A stretch of 64,000 bases of DNA, from assembly GCA_001466705.2 (NCBI GenBank), contig LATX02000199.1, positions 434,001 to 498,000 of the forward strand, in the 5' to 3' direction. Positions 12,006-23,756 of the stretch are shown here, piece after piece. Position 1 is the first letter of the stretch; every line of letters begins with the position of its first letter. Below the pieces are notes generated by a model that worked only from the letters and a program-made list of their open reading frames with translations, was not told where the DNA came from and ran no database searches. The translations under genes and the position numbers were made by a program. The stretch comes from Moniliophthora roreri. Its lineage: Eukaryota > Basidiomycota > Agaricomycetes > Agaricales > Marasmiaceae.

Positions 12006-13806
12006 TTAAACAACACTGCCAACATTGATCACAGGTTTCTTCCCCTCCTTTACGGAGCTACCCAAATCATGCGAGCTTGAACTGGGACCGCTGCCTGTAG
12101 CACTCGAGGTATCTTCGTATGTCTGAGCAACTTCAGACCTTTGCTTCATATTCGTCAAGCCGGCCCCCTTGGAGCTCGATGCAATAGCAACAGGATCTTC
12201 ACCAAAGTCTTCAATGATCGTTGAAAGCACAGTTGACTGACCCCGTCCTGGGGCCGCACGAAAGCTGCCCATAGTCGCTGTTCCTGAGTTTGGTGAACCT
12301 TGGCTGGAAATCCCGAGGTTCTTCTGCTTGTACTCCCATTTTCGTAGATGGAGCAGAAAACGGGCCGTGAGGAGCCCAGAGAGGCTGCGGATAATCGATC
12401 AGCACCGCTGAAAACGAAGTAGAACAGATGATCACTTACGGGAGTGTCAGCGCGTTGAGCAGACGCTGAAAGAAGCCGGCCTATGGAACAAAGCGTTTAT
12501 CAGCTAAAGTCTATGAGGGTTCGTTACGGACACCAACCGGAGCTCGCTGAAAGCAAGTGCCGCTGAATTAGCAAGGCTGTGCAGAAGCTAAGGGAATCGA
12601 CGGACTCACATAATTAAGAACAACAGCGGCAGTCGTGAAAAGGGAAATAACGCTGGATTTGTATTGCCTTAGCCACTTTCACTGAGTCAACGGCAAAGCA
12701 CTCGTACCTGAAATATAGAATACCTTTATGATGCTATCAACAGGAGGCTGGAAACCAAAGGATAATCAAACGTACCCTGCTCAAAGATCATGTATAGGAA
12801 TCCACCCTTCTGCGTTCTCCAGGCACCATTCACTCGGAACGCCTGCACACTCCGAATGGTAGTGAGTATAGCAGATGAGTACTCGAATATAACCATGAAT
12901 ATCGCCAGAAGCTCGTTGGCTATGCGAACGAATCATAGATCAATCACTTGTTCGGTTGCAGAGTAAATGAGCTTCCTACCACTGGAATACGACATGTGAG
13001 TGATGGGGCACGCAAAAGAAGACATAAACGTACATTGGAATGCTCGAAGAGCCGACGCATCTGAGACCCGGCACGTGCATCTATTAGCGATTAGAACGGA
13101 AGTAAATAGCTCAAATCGCAGTTTGACTCACAATATCCAAAGCTACACAAGCAAGCCCTAGTAGCGAGAGATAGGCAAGGATCCATCTGTTGCGCCCAAA
13201 GATGGCATATGTTCTTGCCGAGAACGTTACTGTGTGGCAGCGTCAGTTTAATCTTGCACTGGAGTTTCGCACAAAAGCTCGGAGCGTCTCTACCGATTAC
13301 TGCGCCACGACCAAACACGCTCAGCGCTCCGATTATCTTGTACCAGGTATCGCAACTGAAGGTTCATGAATGAGCATTTGGTCAACGGAATACATGTACT
13401 CGATTCACTAAAGAATTCGGACCTTAATGATCGATTCAAGATGAATTTGACGAAGACATACCCTTGAGCCTAGCTTCTTCGCTATGGCAAGCAGGTAGAG
13501 AACGTTCGCCACCAGGGCATATCGACAGAGGATGTATAACGCCGTGGACAGCCTTGGCTTGGTGCCCCACATGTATTTGACCTCCATCGGGAAGGTCAAG
13601 GCATAGTCGTAGAATAGAAGTGCTATTAGATATCGTCAGGGGACAAAGGACAGTGATCTCATCGGACGTGCTCGTACCAATGCTAGACCACTGAATGTCG
13701 AACTGCAAATAGCTGGGAAAGGGTCAGAAAGGGGCAACATCAGGACACAGAAGACGAAGAACATAACTCACTGCGTCGCAGCGTCTTTTGCAGCTTTGCT
13801 AGCCAT
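12006..13806 (-). CDS. DUF6533-type multi-pass membrane protein
   Basis: Spliced minus-strand gene with about nine small exons. It starts at ATG 13806 (MASKAAKDAAT); an intron leads to YLQFDIQWSSIALLFYDYAL and TFPMEVKYMWGTKPRLSTAL, which match the N-terminal signature of DUF6533 proteins. Later hydrophobic exons include TWYKIIGALSVFGRGAV, SARTYAIFGRNRWILAYLSL and ELLAIFMVIFEYSSAILTTI, giving several membrane segments. The C terminus is a soluble Ser-rich tail (STIIEDFGEDPVAIASSSK). The family is abundant in mushrooms; a receptor-like role has been suggested but no function is established. It lies about 450 bp from kinase 2 on the same strand and the pair appears to have been duplicated together. 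Exon borders are only partly worked out. Confidence 0.75.
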
Positions 13807-13870
13807 CGTCAAGATGTTAGTTTTCAATTTCTACGGTGAAGATGAGTTCTAAAGGGAGCCGTTTTGATTC

Positions 13871-15110
13871 TTGAGAACCAGAAGGGGAGTACTTATGAAA
13901 GAGGCCATCTTATGGCAACCTGGGACATTTGACCAGACTTTGAGTTTGATACACCATCGCTATCCAAAATGGTGCATTGCATGGGAGCAGTACGTATTGA
14001 CCCGAGGGTGTGATTATTCTCTAGTTTGGGTATTAGGGTTCAGCAAGAGATAGCAATACAGGAATTGGAAAAGACCCTTGCCGATTAGGCTCCGATCCAG
14101 AGTTCCATTTCAGATCGCCAAATTAACTTCTGGGTCTTGATTCTCAGCGGCACGACTCGCGGTGACCGTGAGTGGCGCTGGCTTTCACATCGCGTCATGC
14201 CAATACGTTGTGTGAATCTGAGGGTGTATCTTGCGAATCCGGATTCCATGTAGAGTAATCATATGCCCTAGGATGCCGATGATGGTGGAGCGTTGCGCAT
14301 GACGATGACGATAGAAGCACTGCAGTTCTCGGAGATTCTGTGTCCTGAAAAAGTGCATCGGCCTTCAGCTTCTGCGGAACTCTCTCAAAGGGAAGATAGA
14401 ACGAACTATCTTAACTGAGAGATTGGCTGATGATTGTGATATCATTACAGCGCTTTCCAAAGTCCGTGATCATGATGCTGATCTGTTTCCCGGTATTAGA
14501 ATTTAGAGTTCTTTCACAGGCTGGATGATTGCATCTTTGAGGAAAGAACAGTATCAGATACCATGCTCTTCTGATAGACTAGCCAAGACTCACGATGACT
14601 GCGCCCCTACTCGCATCGTTTTTTTCTGATATCTCGTCTCTCGCACAAGAACCGCAACTTCAAGCCCTAATCGGATAAGTAGCCATTTCCCGTGGTGGGG
14701 TGGTCGAGTTCTTTAAGTGCGACTGTCTCATTTCCTGCTCAAGGAGGACTGCTCTAGGGCTCCAAGTGAGGAGTGGATGCGTTAGTCGATATGAAGAGGC
14801 AAAGGAAAACCCGACAGATAGCGGGGTGCGACGTGATGGTCGACTACAAGGAAGATCAAATTACGCGATCGTTCACCTCGTTACTGTGAGCGGTCGTACG
14901 CGGCACTGGAGTGGGCGGCAGATTTGTTGGAGATTAGTGTATCTGGATTTGGGTCCGTATCCACAGTGACGTTCAGATTCCAACTACATGCCGACCAGCC
15001 ACCCATGCTTCATTCGTTCTCGTCCTTAATCGACTTTCATCTCTGCAACATCTTCGACAGTCCCTGAAACACACAATATTAGTATCAGCGCGAGCAGCTC
15101 ACGACTATTG
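13871..15110. other. No gene seen
   Basis: CpG-normal sequence with short open frames only. None has a recognisable domain, a spliced continuation or a repeat relationship that I could detect. Confidence 0.5.
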
Positions 15111-15113
15111 AGA

Positions 15114-15500
15114 GCTAAACCAGAAATTCACCTCGGAAAAATCCATTGGTATCTGGAGAAGTGGATCAGAGTGCTGTCAAGCGAAGAAGCACATAGCCTT
15201 ACCAATTTGCGTATTCTTTCCGATGCATTGAAGCTGGATCAATGAGTTATGGATGCCTTTGGATTACGGCTCCACGTATCATCATCGCGGGTGTCCAGCA
15301 TTCCAAGTTTTTGGCTGACTGGTAGATCAATTCAACCGGCCTCTCGGTCATGCTTGCAGCGCCGAAAAAGTGTGCGATGGTCTCCGTTGCGGTCTGAGTA
15401 TTTTAGACATCAACACCCGGACATAGAGAAATGAAGGCCAGGCGATGCCTTAACGGCATGGGTATCTTGGCCTTTGGAAGGCCCTTCAGTTACGAAAGGG
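15114..15500 (-). pseudogene. Possible 3' relic of a DUF6534-type gene
   Basis: Minus-strand residues PMDFSEVNFWF before a stop near 15114 resemble the TVDFPEVIFCND terminus of the gene at 18849. An SFNASERIRK segment upstream resembles the conserved LNSR/LNAR motif of DUF6534 proteins. The rest is broken in all frames. Weak evidence. Confidence 0.25.
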
Positions 15501-16900
15501 ATTCTCCGGAGTATTCACGCTCACGATAGCAATCCTACGGAAATACATAGTCAGGATAGATCCAAACTGGAGAGAGCTGCTATACGACCGACCAGTCCGA
15601 GACTGGAAATTATTATATCAGTTATTCTTAAGCAAACCGCATACTAACCCAAGCTTGTGTTCTTGCTCTGATCTCCTACAGTGTCTAGCACTGTTGAGAG
15701 GCGTTCACAGCCCATCGAAGTCTTTTGACCTGTCCAAGTGTACGCGTGCGCATGTCTCAGTGGCGCTTGATACACTGGTACAAAGATGTAGAACACACAT
15801 CAGCCGCTGCTTCTATGGTATTCGGTCTACCACATACCGAAGGGAAGCTGGTCCTCACAGCCTCTTCCAAGCTTTGTTGCATCAATTTCTTGAAGAAGAT
15901 TCTATTTCCTTTAGACAGAGGGCACTCGTCCAGTGCTTGAGATTTGGCCATCAGTTCGTCAGATCTCTGGCCCCAGTGAGTTATAATCGATTACAAACTG
16001 CGGCAGTTCACAGCTTGAGGCACCCTTTCATCATGAAGAACCGCCATTGTCGCAGTGCGGGTCATGAACATCGTGATGGAGGTTGATGGACAAGAGGGTA
16101 AATGCAATTAAGCGCCTGATTCTAGACTTTCGCAGATGCACGTGAGGTATCCATGGACCGGTCCACTCGATGACCAAGCTTTGAAGGCTACGGTCACTCG
16201 TTCACTTTTCTAACGTTAATCTAACGCTATTGAGCGCAGGTGTAGCTTAATATACCTCTGAGAAACTTACCGATCTAAACGCGCTGACAATGTCTTATGT
16301 AGTTTGATGACCCCCGACTGGGCGACATGACCTCAAGTTTTCATCTCATAGCATGTTACACGTACGGTCCGCTCGGCTTTTGCTCGTCGCCATACCACGA
16401 TGCTTCGACAGGGTCTAAATTACAGGATCTGCTTGCGTATTTTCGAACTCGACGCTATCAAGGAATGCCGTAAGCTGAACGGATCTCCTTCGCACGAACA
16501 CCGACTTCCAGCAAGAACCAGGAACATTAATGATGAAGATTCAATCATGACGAGCGGTTGTAACTCGGGGTGAGCGTCTGGGCTCATATTCCTGTGAATA
16601 TCAGACTGACATCTCTGCTGGGAATGTAGGTCCGATAAATTTGTGAAATCTGCGTCATCTCCTGTGACGAAAAGGGTACTTTCTATTCAAATAAGGGAGC
16701 ATTCATAGCGCTATACGAGCGGTATTCGCTGATGAACATGCATGTAGGGCACGCTTGGACTTTCACATCAGCACGATGAAGTGCTCGCTCCCTGGATATT
16801 CGACATTCACGAAAAATCACGCTAGCTCTACCCAGCAAACGAGCTAGTTCACGCTTCAACTCTTCACTTGAATACCAAAGTCGTCGTTCAAGCCTCCCAT
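15501..16900. other. No gene seen
   Basis: Apart from short uninformative open frames nothing is supported. It contains the upstream region of the hydrophobin-like frame. Confidence 0.4.
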
Positions 16901-16901
16901 C

Positions 16902-17180
16902 ATGAAAATGAAGTTCAACCTCTTCGCTCTCACCGCTGTCTCTACCCTTGCGGCTGCCGCACCGACTCGTCGCGGCAACAAGCTCGCAAGCTCGTGCACT
17001 ACTGTTCCTATCCAGTGCTGTAACTCGGTCGACACTGCCGGGAGTTCTTCCGTTGCCGCGCTCCTTGGTTTGTTGGACATCGTCGTACAAGACGTTAACG
17101 TCCTCGTTGGTCCTACATGTGTTCCGATCACGATCATTGACACTGGTGGAACTACTTGCATCAGTATTTCGGAAGTTTGA
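16902..17180 (+). pseudogene. Truncated class I hydrophobin-like secreted protein
   Basis: ATG 16902 opens a signal-peptide-like N terminus (MKMKFNLFALTAVSTLAAAA), then SSCTTVPIQCC, a 31-residue loop (DIVVQDVNVLVGPTC) and VPITIIDTGGTTC. This is the first half of the hydrophobin eight-Cys pattern (C, CC, C, C). The last three spacings (CC and C) are missing because the frame ends ISISEV at 17180, and I found no downstream exon supplying them. Hydrophobins self-assemble on hyphal and fruit-body surfaces; a product lacking the C-terminal cysteines is unlikely to do so. A related scrap is found beyond the adjacent MITE at 17800-17850. Confidence 0.65.
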
Positions 17181-17390
17181 TTGTCGCGGGTTGTACAACC
17201 CGGAGCAATCTAAAACAAATCAGAATATGATAATCAGATATCCTAGGTCCTCAATCGTAATGTACCCGGGACTCATGGATTATCGTTACCTCCAGTTTTT
17301 CAGTATCATCATATTCTCTCACATCCCCAACATATACCGAAAACCACTATGAGCCATTTCATATGGTTTTGAGGGCAAAAGTCCATCGAC

Positions 17391-17769
17391 CAAGGGGGGT
17401 GCAGGACCTAAATTTCCGGTCCGAGGTGGGGGCCCAAACTTCATTAAAAATTTTTTGGACCTCACCTAAATCATGCCCCTGACGGGCTTTTTTTGGGCTT
17501 TGGGATCTTCCAAAATTGACATATTTACTTCATTATTTGAGTCTCACCCATAGTTCCAAGGGTTTCAGGACAACAGGAGGTTAATATCAACATGGAGAAG
17601 GTGAGCGACATTGATGATGGCGAGCCTGGAAAATGACTTACCTTTTTTGGATATGTCTGTGGGGATAACATACCCAATATGGCAGGAGGGGGGGGGGGGG
17701 GACCACCCCCACTCGGCTTTAAAATTTTTTTCGACCTCGTGTGCTTATTAAATTTTTGGACCCCCCTTG
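17391..17769. mobile_element. hAT-type MITE, copy C (379 bp)
   Basis: Begins CAAGGGGGGTGCAGGACC and ends GGACCCCCCTTG. It is flanked by a perfect 8-bp direct repeat CCATCGAC (17383-17390 and 17770-17777). It has the subterminal AAAATTTTTT plus GACCTC blocks and poly-G tract seen in copies A and B but is about half their length, so it is an internal-deletion relative. It lies about 210 bp downstream of the truncated hydrophobin. Confidence 0.85.
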
Positions 17770-17799
17770 CCATCGACAATGCTCGGGCTTTTGGCGGAG

Positions 17800-17850
17800 A
17801 CCACTACATCAGTATTTTCCAATTTTGATTGCCGGTTTTCTGGTGGGTTT
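17800..17850 (+). pseudogene. Second hydrophobin 3' scrap
   Basis: The stretch ACTACATCAGTATTTTCC followed by TTTTGATTGCCGG parallels the hydrophobin end ACTTGCATCAGTATTTCG followed by TTTGATTGTCGCGG at 17150-17190. This suggests a partial duplicate of the hydrophobin tail on the far side of the MITE. Confidence 0.35.
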
Positions 17851-18848
17851 GTTGCTCCTCAGGTCCACTTCCGCAGACGCTGATGGGTGCTGTTGAACTT
17901 GTAGTGATGCTGAACCTGTATGCTGTGAAGATAACAGCCATCGCCTAGTGCACTCCCTCATGGTGGTGACTGTGCAGTGTATATCCTTGTTACGAATATA
18001 TCGCATCTTCATCCTTTCTCGAACCACAGAATGTATACGGCTGCATTCAGTCTTGTCGGGTCGGAGAATTTTTTGCGTGAAGAGCTGCAGTGTATGTCCT
18101 TGTTATATATTACGTTTTTATCCCTTCTCGAACCATATCAATGCCAAAGGGTTGCGCTTCAATTTGTGACGCTTTTCATGTAGCTTTGATAGTGGCTCGG
18201 TGACATGTTTTGGGAAAGTACAAAATAAATATCTTCTCTCCCGGTCCTGTCATATCTAAACTTGTTAGTTCAAACCCGAGCTCACTCGACCTTTCAACCT
18301 TGCATGGTGCCTGTGCCAGTACACCTGCTCAGCGGATACCAAGCTGATACGCATTGCAGACGAAAAGCACTTGTTTTCGGGAAGTAGTACAAGGTGATCG
18401 ATGATCCTTTGGCTACGAGGGTCCCAGAACACGGTAGAAGGGTGCCGTGAACGCGGGAGTACGCATTCAGTTGTCGGAGAAGCTAGTTTCAGTGCCCCCG
18501 TCCTACGCGCATGGATGATGCTAAATGCTCATCGTGGGAAGTGATGGACGCAGTAATTCGTCTACTAAACACTCCTACTCCTTAAATATCGTGCATAGAA
18601 AATACGTCAGAGATTTTGATACTATACGAAACACCAGCCAGCCAGTCACGAGTCTCGGAGTCATTTAATCTCGTCCTGGATTAGCGTTCCCCTCTGACAA
18701 TTCCTTGAATGACGTTCATGAGATTCAGCAGAGTATCTAGATGCTCTCACGTACCACATCCTGCTGTGCATAATGCACGTCTGGCTTCATTTTAATTAAA
18801 ACCTCCACGTGTGGCTAGTAATTGTATCAGATCACCGCTGCTGAGAGC

Positions 18849-20738
18849 CTAGTCATTGCAAAAAATCACCTCGGGGAAATCCACAGTGTGTGACGGCGCA
18901 TCTGCAACAGGTGCTGAGCTTACTCCACTCGATAATCCGGACGTAGCAAAGCTAAGATTTGACGGCTCAACAGCGACAGGCAACGCATTGACATGGGATC
19001 TTCGCGAATTCAACCTGGAGAAAACAAATCAATCAGGGCACGGGAGGAAATATCTGGGGGGCCACGGACGTGGACAAAAGTGAGTTGGAGTACACTGCAA
19101 TATTCATCATGTTAGTCACAGCGTAAGGGTAATAATCGATGATATACCATACACTTTGCCTCGACTACATAAATTGCAAAAAAGATGAGATTCTTCGGTA
19201 CTGGAACCAGCTAGAAATAGGGCATAGTCATGCCAAGCATTGTGCGAAATATGCCGACAGCGACATACAAAAATAATAATAGAGGCACTTGCCACACTGC
19301 ATTACCTCGGTGAGATGTCACAGGAAGGCGAATAGGACAACGCACCTGGTCAATGCTCCGTTGTTAATAGTATGAACGATGAGCTTGTTAATCAGTGTAT
19401 TTGTGCTAACAAGTGGAACAAAGGTTAGAAATTGGGGGTTCAAGACCTTGAATGACTGAAACGGCCAACTACATGCCTTTTGATGCCTGAACGTCTTGTG
19501 TGCAGATAATACGATAACGCAACGGCGCAAATAACGTCTAGAGTAACAAGACACGCGAATGAGGCGATGGTGACCAGTATCTGTGGCCCAGCTAGCGTCA
19601 GCCGAACGAGGAGGAAAGAAGGAACTACATACTATTATTCGCCCATTTTCGGTAAGAGTCTCGACGAGGCGTACTTGAGAACTAGTTGTAATCATGTGAA
19701 TACACGCTCTTACAGGATGAGTCACTAATAATGCTTACACCTTGACTGTAACAGCTGAGGAGGAATCAGTCGTTGGACTAAACTACAGAATAGGGGTTTC
19801 TCACCAGTGGAAAGTACTACCAAGACCACCTCTTGCATCAGTTCATTGCTCGTCAGCGAGAGCTCCAGCACATACAGATATGAGCCACTTTCAAGAGACA
19901 CTTGTAAAAGATCAGTGAAAAGACATGGCACTTCAAAATAATTTATCTGTTTACCACTATGCCAGGTGTCCACCAATCCCTTTTATTGCTGACTGTCGAT
20001 ATTTCAGTTCCACCATGGTGTGAATCGAACTCCGATGCTTACGCTGATATATTCGTGCAGCATAGAACAAGTGTACGATGGTATTTATTGCGGTCTATAA
20101 GTCGTTCCAGGTTAGTTTCTGGATACGGCAAGGGTTTGCTGAGGTCTTGCCGTCGGCGGTATGGTAAACTTTCGAGTGTTTTTGAGCGATGGCAGGGAGT
20201 CAACTGGTATCACACTCACAGCGGTCCTCCTGGTGAAAGCTAAACCATCAAAAACGATGCCAAAAAGGGTAAATGTAACTAACCAGCCAGATTCTGTCGC
20301 CAAAGGGGCGAGACTGCCAAAATTCAGGATCAGGAAGTGGTACACGGTGTGAATAGATAGAATCGCATGAATCGTTTCGAGCACTCTGCAGACGGCATAT
20401 TCAGGTCATGTCACGATGCTTTAAGAATCACGAACAGGATGGCTAAAACCTGAATTTGAATTTTGGTGTCAGCACTTGGACGTAGCCGAAGCACAGGATG
20501 AACTCACGATGACTCGAAGTAGAAATCGGTCATTATAGTTCCGGAAGTAGTGCCAGCTTTGTAGACATGTAACGCCATATAAACTGTAGTAAAGATGCAA
20601 CGCCTTGTGAACAGATTGTTTTATGACGAAAGGATTATGACATTGTACGCACCACGACGAGATAATTACACCTATCAAAACAGGTCCGAATGTGTCTCCC
20701 ACGTCAACCTGAACCGCGGTCGCAGAGCTCGCGGCCAT
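18849..20738 (-). CDS. DUF6534-type multi-pass membrane protein, copy 1
   Basis: Starts MAASSATAVQVDVGDTFGP at 20738, followed by VLIGVIISSW. Splicing yields LYGVTCLQSWHYFRNYNDR, VLAILVLETIHAILSIHTVY, HFLILNFGSLAPL, TAINTIVHLFYAARIYQ, STNTLINKLIVHTINNGALT, NLIFFAIYVVEAK and a soluble tail ending EVIFCND at 18849. These match the order of DUF6534 motifs (LYGVT, HxxYxYLI, TxxxINKLI, NGxLT, LNSR). The region near 20110-20300 is ambiguous and might hold a lesion. Probably an integral membrane protein of unknown, possibly receptor-like, function. Paralogue at 39777-41664. Confidence 0.6.
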
Positions 20739-21117
20739 TTTCTTGACAGTTAGGTGCAAAAGAAACTTGAGTGATCCTTAGTACCTTGGGAGTATTTATA
20801 CCGTGATTGAGCGGCATGCGGTTGTTTTCCGCGAAGGATCATAGTGAAATATGGGCGTTGATGTGCTGTTGAGCTTCAAGTACATCCCTACACAGCCTTC
20901 TCTTGTGAATTTTCGTGGCCTAGATAGAGATGTAAAGGATTGGCAGTATCCCAATGGAAGGGAAACGAGAATAGAACGGACCTCAAAGGCTACCAGCGCA
21001 TTCTCTGTAAATCCATAGCTTGCAAGTATTTGTGTCGCTGATATTGGGGTGTAGCTGTTCCCCTCCCTCAACCTCTGGCCCGGTCCCTCTTTACATAAAC
21101 AATCAATAAACCTATAC

Positions 21118-21282
21118 CATCAGCAAAAACCGGAAAGTGCTATAACCTAGCTCCAGGGGGATTATAACCTGGTTGTGGCCTGGTTTGTGGGGGTTATGAC
21201 TGGTTTTAAGGGTCATAATATCCTGCAGGTCAATTATAAACCCCGGGGAACCCATTATAGCACTACACGGTTTTTGCTGATG
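21118..21282. mobile_element. 165-bp MITE with CATCAGCAAAAACCG termini
   Basis: The left end CATCAGCAAAAACCG is mirrored by CGGTTTTTGCTGATG at the right end. Subterminal AGTGCTATAA and TTATAGCACT are also complementary. It is flanked by AC on both sides (21116-21117, 21283-21284). The paralogous region near 42049 reads through without the element (AATACACC), which supports a 2-bp target duplication. It sits in the last intron of an MFS relic. No coding capacity. Same terminal heptamer as the 792-bp element at 56757. Confidence 0.8.
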
Positions 21283-21283
21283 A

Positions 21284-21440
21284 CACCTTTTTCACATAAG
21301 AACCGTAGAAACTCACGGTAAAGGCACCAAAACAGCCATAACTCCCGCTAACAATGCTGTAGCACCAGCCGTTCCCATCGCATCATATAAACAGCGGAAA
21401 AGCCGCTGCAAATGTTGAACGCATCGCACTATTATAAAGA
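21284..21440 (-). pseudogene. C-terminal relic of an MFS transporter gene
   Basis: Minus-strand residues YDAMGTAGATALLAGVMAVL match the C terminus of the intact gene at 41961 (YDAMGTVGATALLAGIMTV), including the following intron donor. Upstream sequence is frameshifted and diverges beyond about 21440. It is the edge of the segmental duplication. Confidence 0.7.
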
Positions 21441-21759
21441 TAAGAACGGAGCTCGTTTGAGGGGTGGGGGAGGACCTGCGCAGTAGGAACTTCTGATAGT
21501 GATATAGTACACCAGCAGATAGTGGGTTTGCAAAGATGCCGCCGAGGAAAGGTGGAGTTTCAGAGTGTTTCACTGGACGACGGTCGAAGGATACAGTAGT
21601 CGGTATGATTATGTTGAGGTTTTGAAGAACGACGGGAAGGTTGAGAGGCGGAGTTGATTTGGGACGGTATGGAATGGATATCAGCAGCGAGAACGGTCGA
21701 TGGAAAGAAATCTCCGGCGCCAAAATTTTTTCCCGCTTTCTCACGGCATTGAACGCGTC

Positions 21760-23317
21760 AACCACGACGGCGATAATCTGCTATGGGCCATTTTGAAGGT
21801 CAGACACGTTCTGTAAACTAATGCAATATGCATTCTTTTCCTGCCGTTATTTATTTTGTTATAGCAAGCCCACTTTTCATTCGACTTCTTTCGCCCTATA
21901 CGCCAAGGTCAACACACCACAAGCTAGCTGTCCCGCCTCTTCTATCCAGCAGTCCTTTTGCGCAACTCGGAGGGAAACCAGCTCGCGTAATCAGCCGTTG
22001 CCGGAGAAAGTACAAGGGGACATGAATACAGGTGATTACAGATAAATGCTTTTATCGTTTCTGCTTGAAAAGTCGGGTAACGCAGGACGGTACTGGGAAA
22101 AGAGACTATCACGAACGAGATAAGCAGAAGCAGGGCAGGCTGTGGATCATTGGGTGGCCTCAATCAAAGTCAGAAATGGAAGGAAGAACATTTGAGGTGC
22201 GTGCCACTGCTATTCAGTATATCTTCCTTTTCTCATTCGGTCATTCGTCTAGATCTCGCAATGTCATATTCGAGGTCTTTTGAAGCACTAACGGTCTAAA
22301 TCACGGTCGTTACCTATGTATCCTCCAGACTGGGACTATGACAACAAGACCAGACGCTCCCTCGAACGTCGACACCGATTTTCCTTGCCTTTTGCTACCT
22401 CCCCTGCCGCAACTCCCAAATCAGCGCTGTCGGAAATTAATCATACGCTGCCGCATGCTACCACCTATACTGTCTCTTGCTCTCTACCGTTCTCTTGTGG
22501 ATCGAGTGCAGCCTGTAGAGGCAGGACAGGCTACGTCTTCGTTACTTCTCCCGCTCTAGTAAACCTTTTGCTCATTCTACGTGTATTCTAGGCATTCTAC
22601 ATGCAACGTCGCTTGTCATACTATCCTCGCATGGTATGTTTAAAACCGACTTTTTCCCGATACCGACTTTTCTTTTCGGCCAACCTGGCAATGACCAGGA
22701 AGGAACGTCTTGGAGTATCGCGAAAAATTCGTTTCAAGTAACAATGAATGAAGTCGATATATGATTGCTTGTTTCAATTGTGCAAGGGCCCGGGGCGCAG
22801 GAGATCGAGATGGTGAAGTCATTATATATAATATCCACGGCCACAACGTCTACTTGTCTCTCGGGCCCGTTCCTTCGCGCGTCACCTTGAATAGCAACTG
22901 TATGTTCATAGGCTTGGCGGGCTTGGACAGGAGGCTAGAGAAGGTGCTGTAGAGGCTGCGAGAGACTCGGGGAAGAAGTTATGGGAGGGGGCTTCGATGT
23001 AGAATCACGACTCGGGCATTCAAATGACACATCGTATTGTAAAGGTGACGCAAGCCAGTACGTGCGAGTACTCAAATTGCCGACACGAGAGGAGTTCAAC
23101 GATAAGCAGTATTCTTGGCGCAGTGTGAGTACTCGGTGTGGAACGTGATTTTGAGTTCATGTACATGTCGACCGGTTTACATGTTGGTGTAGTTTGCTAT
23201 CAAGACGGGAGGGCAGCCGAGAGTCGTGAGGTAATGAGAGCAGCATTCAGGAAAGGGGTTATAGTCGTTGAATCGGCTATTCTACTTGACAAGTTATGCG
23301 TGCTTTCACTTTGACTA
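21760..23317. other. No supported gene
   Basis: Contains open frames up to 91 codons with no recognisable domain or splicing pattern. CpG content looks normal. Confidence 0.4.
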
Positions 23318-23319
23318 TA

Positions 23320-23349
23320 CAGTCGCGGACAATCAAAGCCAACCAAGTT
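23320..23349 (+). repeat. Left terminal inverted repeat of Tc1/mariner-like element
   Basis: Begins CAGTCGCGGACAATC, directly after a TA dinucleotide, and is complementary to 30003-30032. Confidence 0.85.
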
Positions 23350-23385
23350 TTGGGGACACCTTTTTCACACTCCGATGATGCGCGC

Positions 23386-23548
23386 TGGAGAGGGCCGAGT
23401 GGTCTGGCTATCGCAATGCCGAAGACGATGCTGCTGGTTCTGATGATGGCTAACTACGTACACGGAAATGTAGACTACGCGCCGGAAGCTCATGCCAAAC
23501 ACTGCCAAACAGGCCTGGAACCTCCGCTCCGTGCCCCGGTCCCCCTAC
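23386..23548 (+). repeat. 163-bp module, copy 1
   Basis: Starts TGGAGAGGGCCGAGTGG and ends CGGTCCCCCTAC. Both ends are loosely inverted (TGGAGAGGG versus TGGTAGGGGG when read from the other side in copies 3 and 4). Immediately follows the left TIR region. Copies are at 23616-23756 (inverted), 24417-24579 and 26029-26191. Confidence 0.85.
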
Positions 23549-23614
23549 TACAACGGCTGCCGGGATTTGATAGGGAACAGTGCCGCCTTTGCGGATTGGC
23601 AGGTCGGTCAGGGC

Positions 23615-23615
23615 N
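23615..23615. other. Single N between inverted module copies
   Basis: Copy 1 of the 163-bp module ends 66 bases before the N and an inverted copy begins directly after it. The arrangement could be a genuine inverted pair or a contig join in which the right contig is misoriented. Confidence 0.6.
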
Positions 23616-23756
23616 CGGGGCACGGAGCGGAGGTTCCAGGCCTGTTTGGCAGTGTTTGGCATGAGCTTCCGGCGCGTAGTCTACATTTCCGTGTACGTAG
23701 TCAGCCATCAGCAGCATCGTCTTCGGCATCGCGATAGCCAGACCACTCGGCCCTCT
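23616..23756 (-). repeat. 163-bp module, copy 2 (inverted, 9 bp shorter)
   Basis: Reverse complement of copy 1, but it lacks a 9-bp block around the repeated CTGCTG/GATGATG and has small substitutions. It is therefore not a simple mirror image of copy 1. It abuts the chitinase fragment without spacer. Confidence 0.8.

Larger units (their letters stand above)
18400..21440. repeat. Segmental duplication, CpG-intact copy (partner 38735-42140)
   Basis: The left limit is near CATCCTTTGGCTA (about 18405 and 38727). The copies align through gggtcccagaacac (18419, 38744), a DUF6534 gene and the last exons of an MFS gene. The partner carries an extra stretch of roughly 0.7 kb between about 38840 and 39540. 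This copy keeps many CpGs where the partner has TpG or CpA. Confidence 0.75.

Noticed and set aside
16683..17198. 171-codon minus-strand frame over the hydrophobin
   Set aside because: Antisense to a recognisable signal peptide and Cys pattern; no domain of its own.
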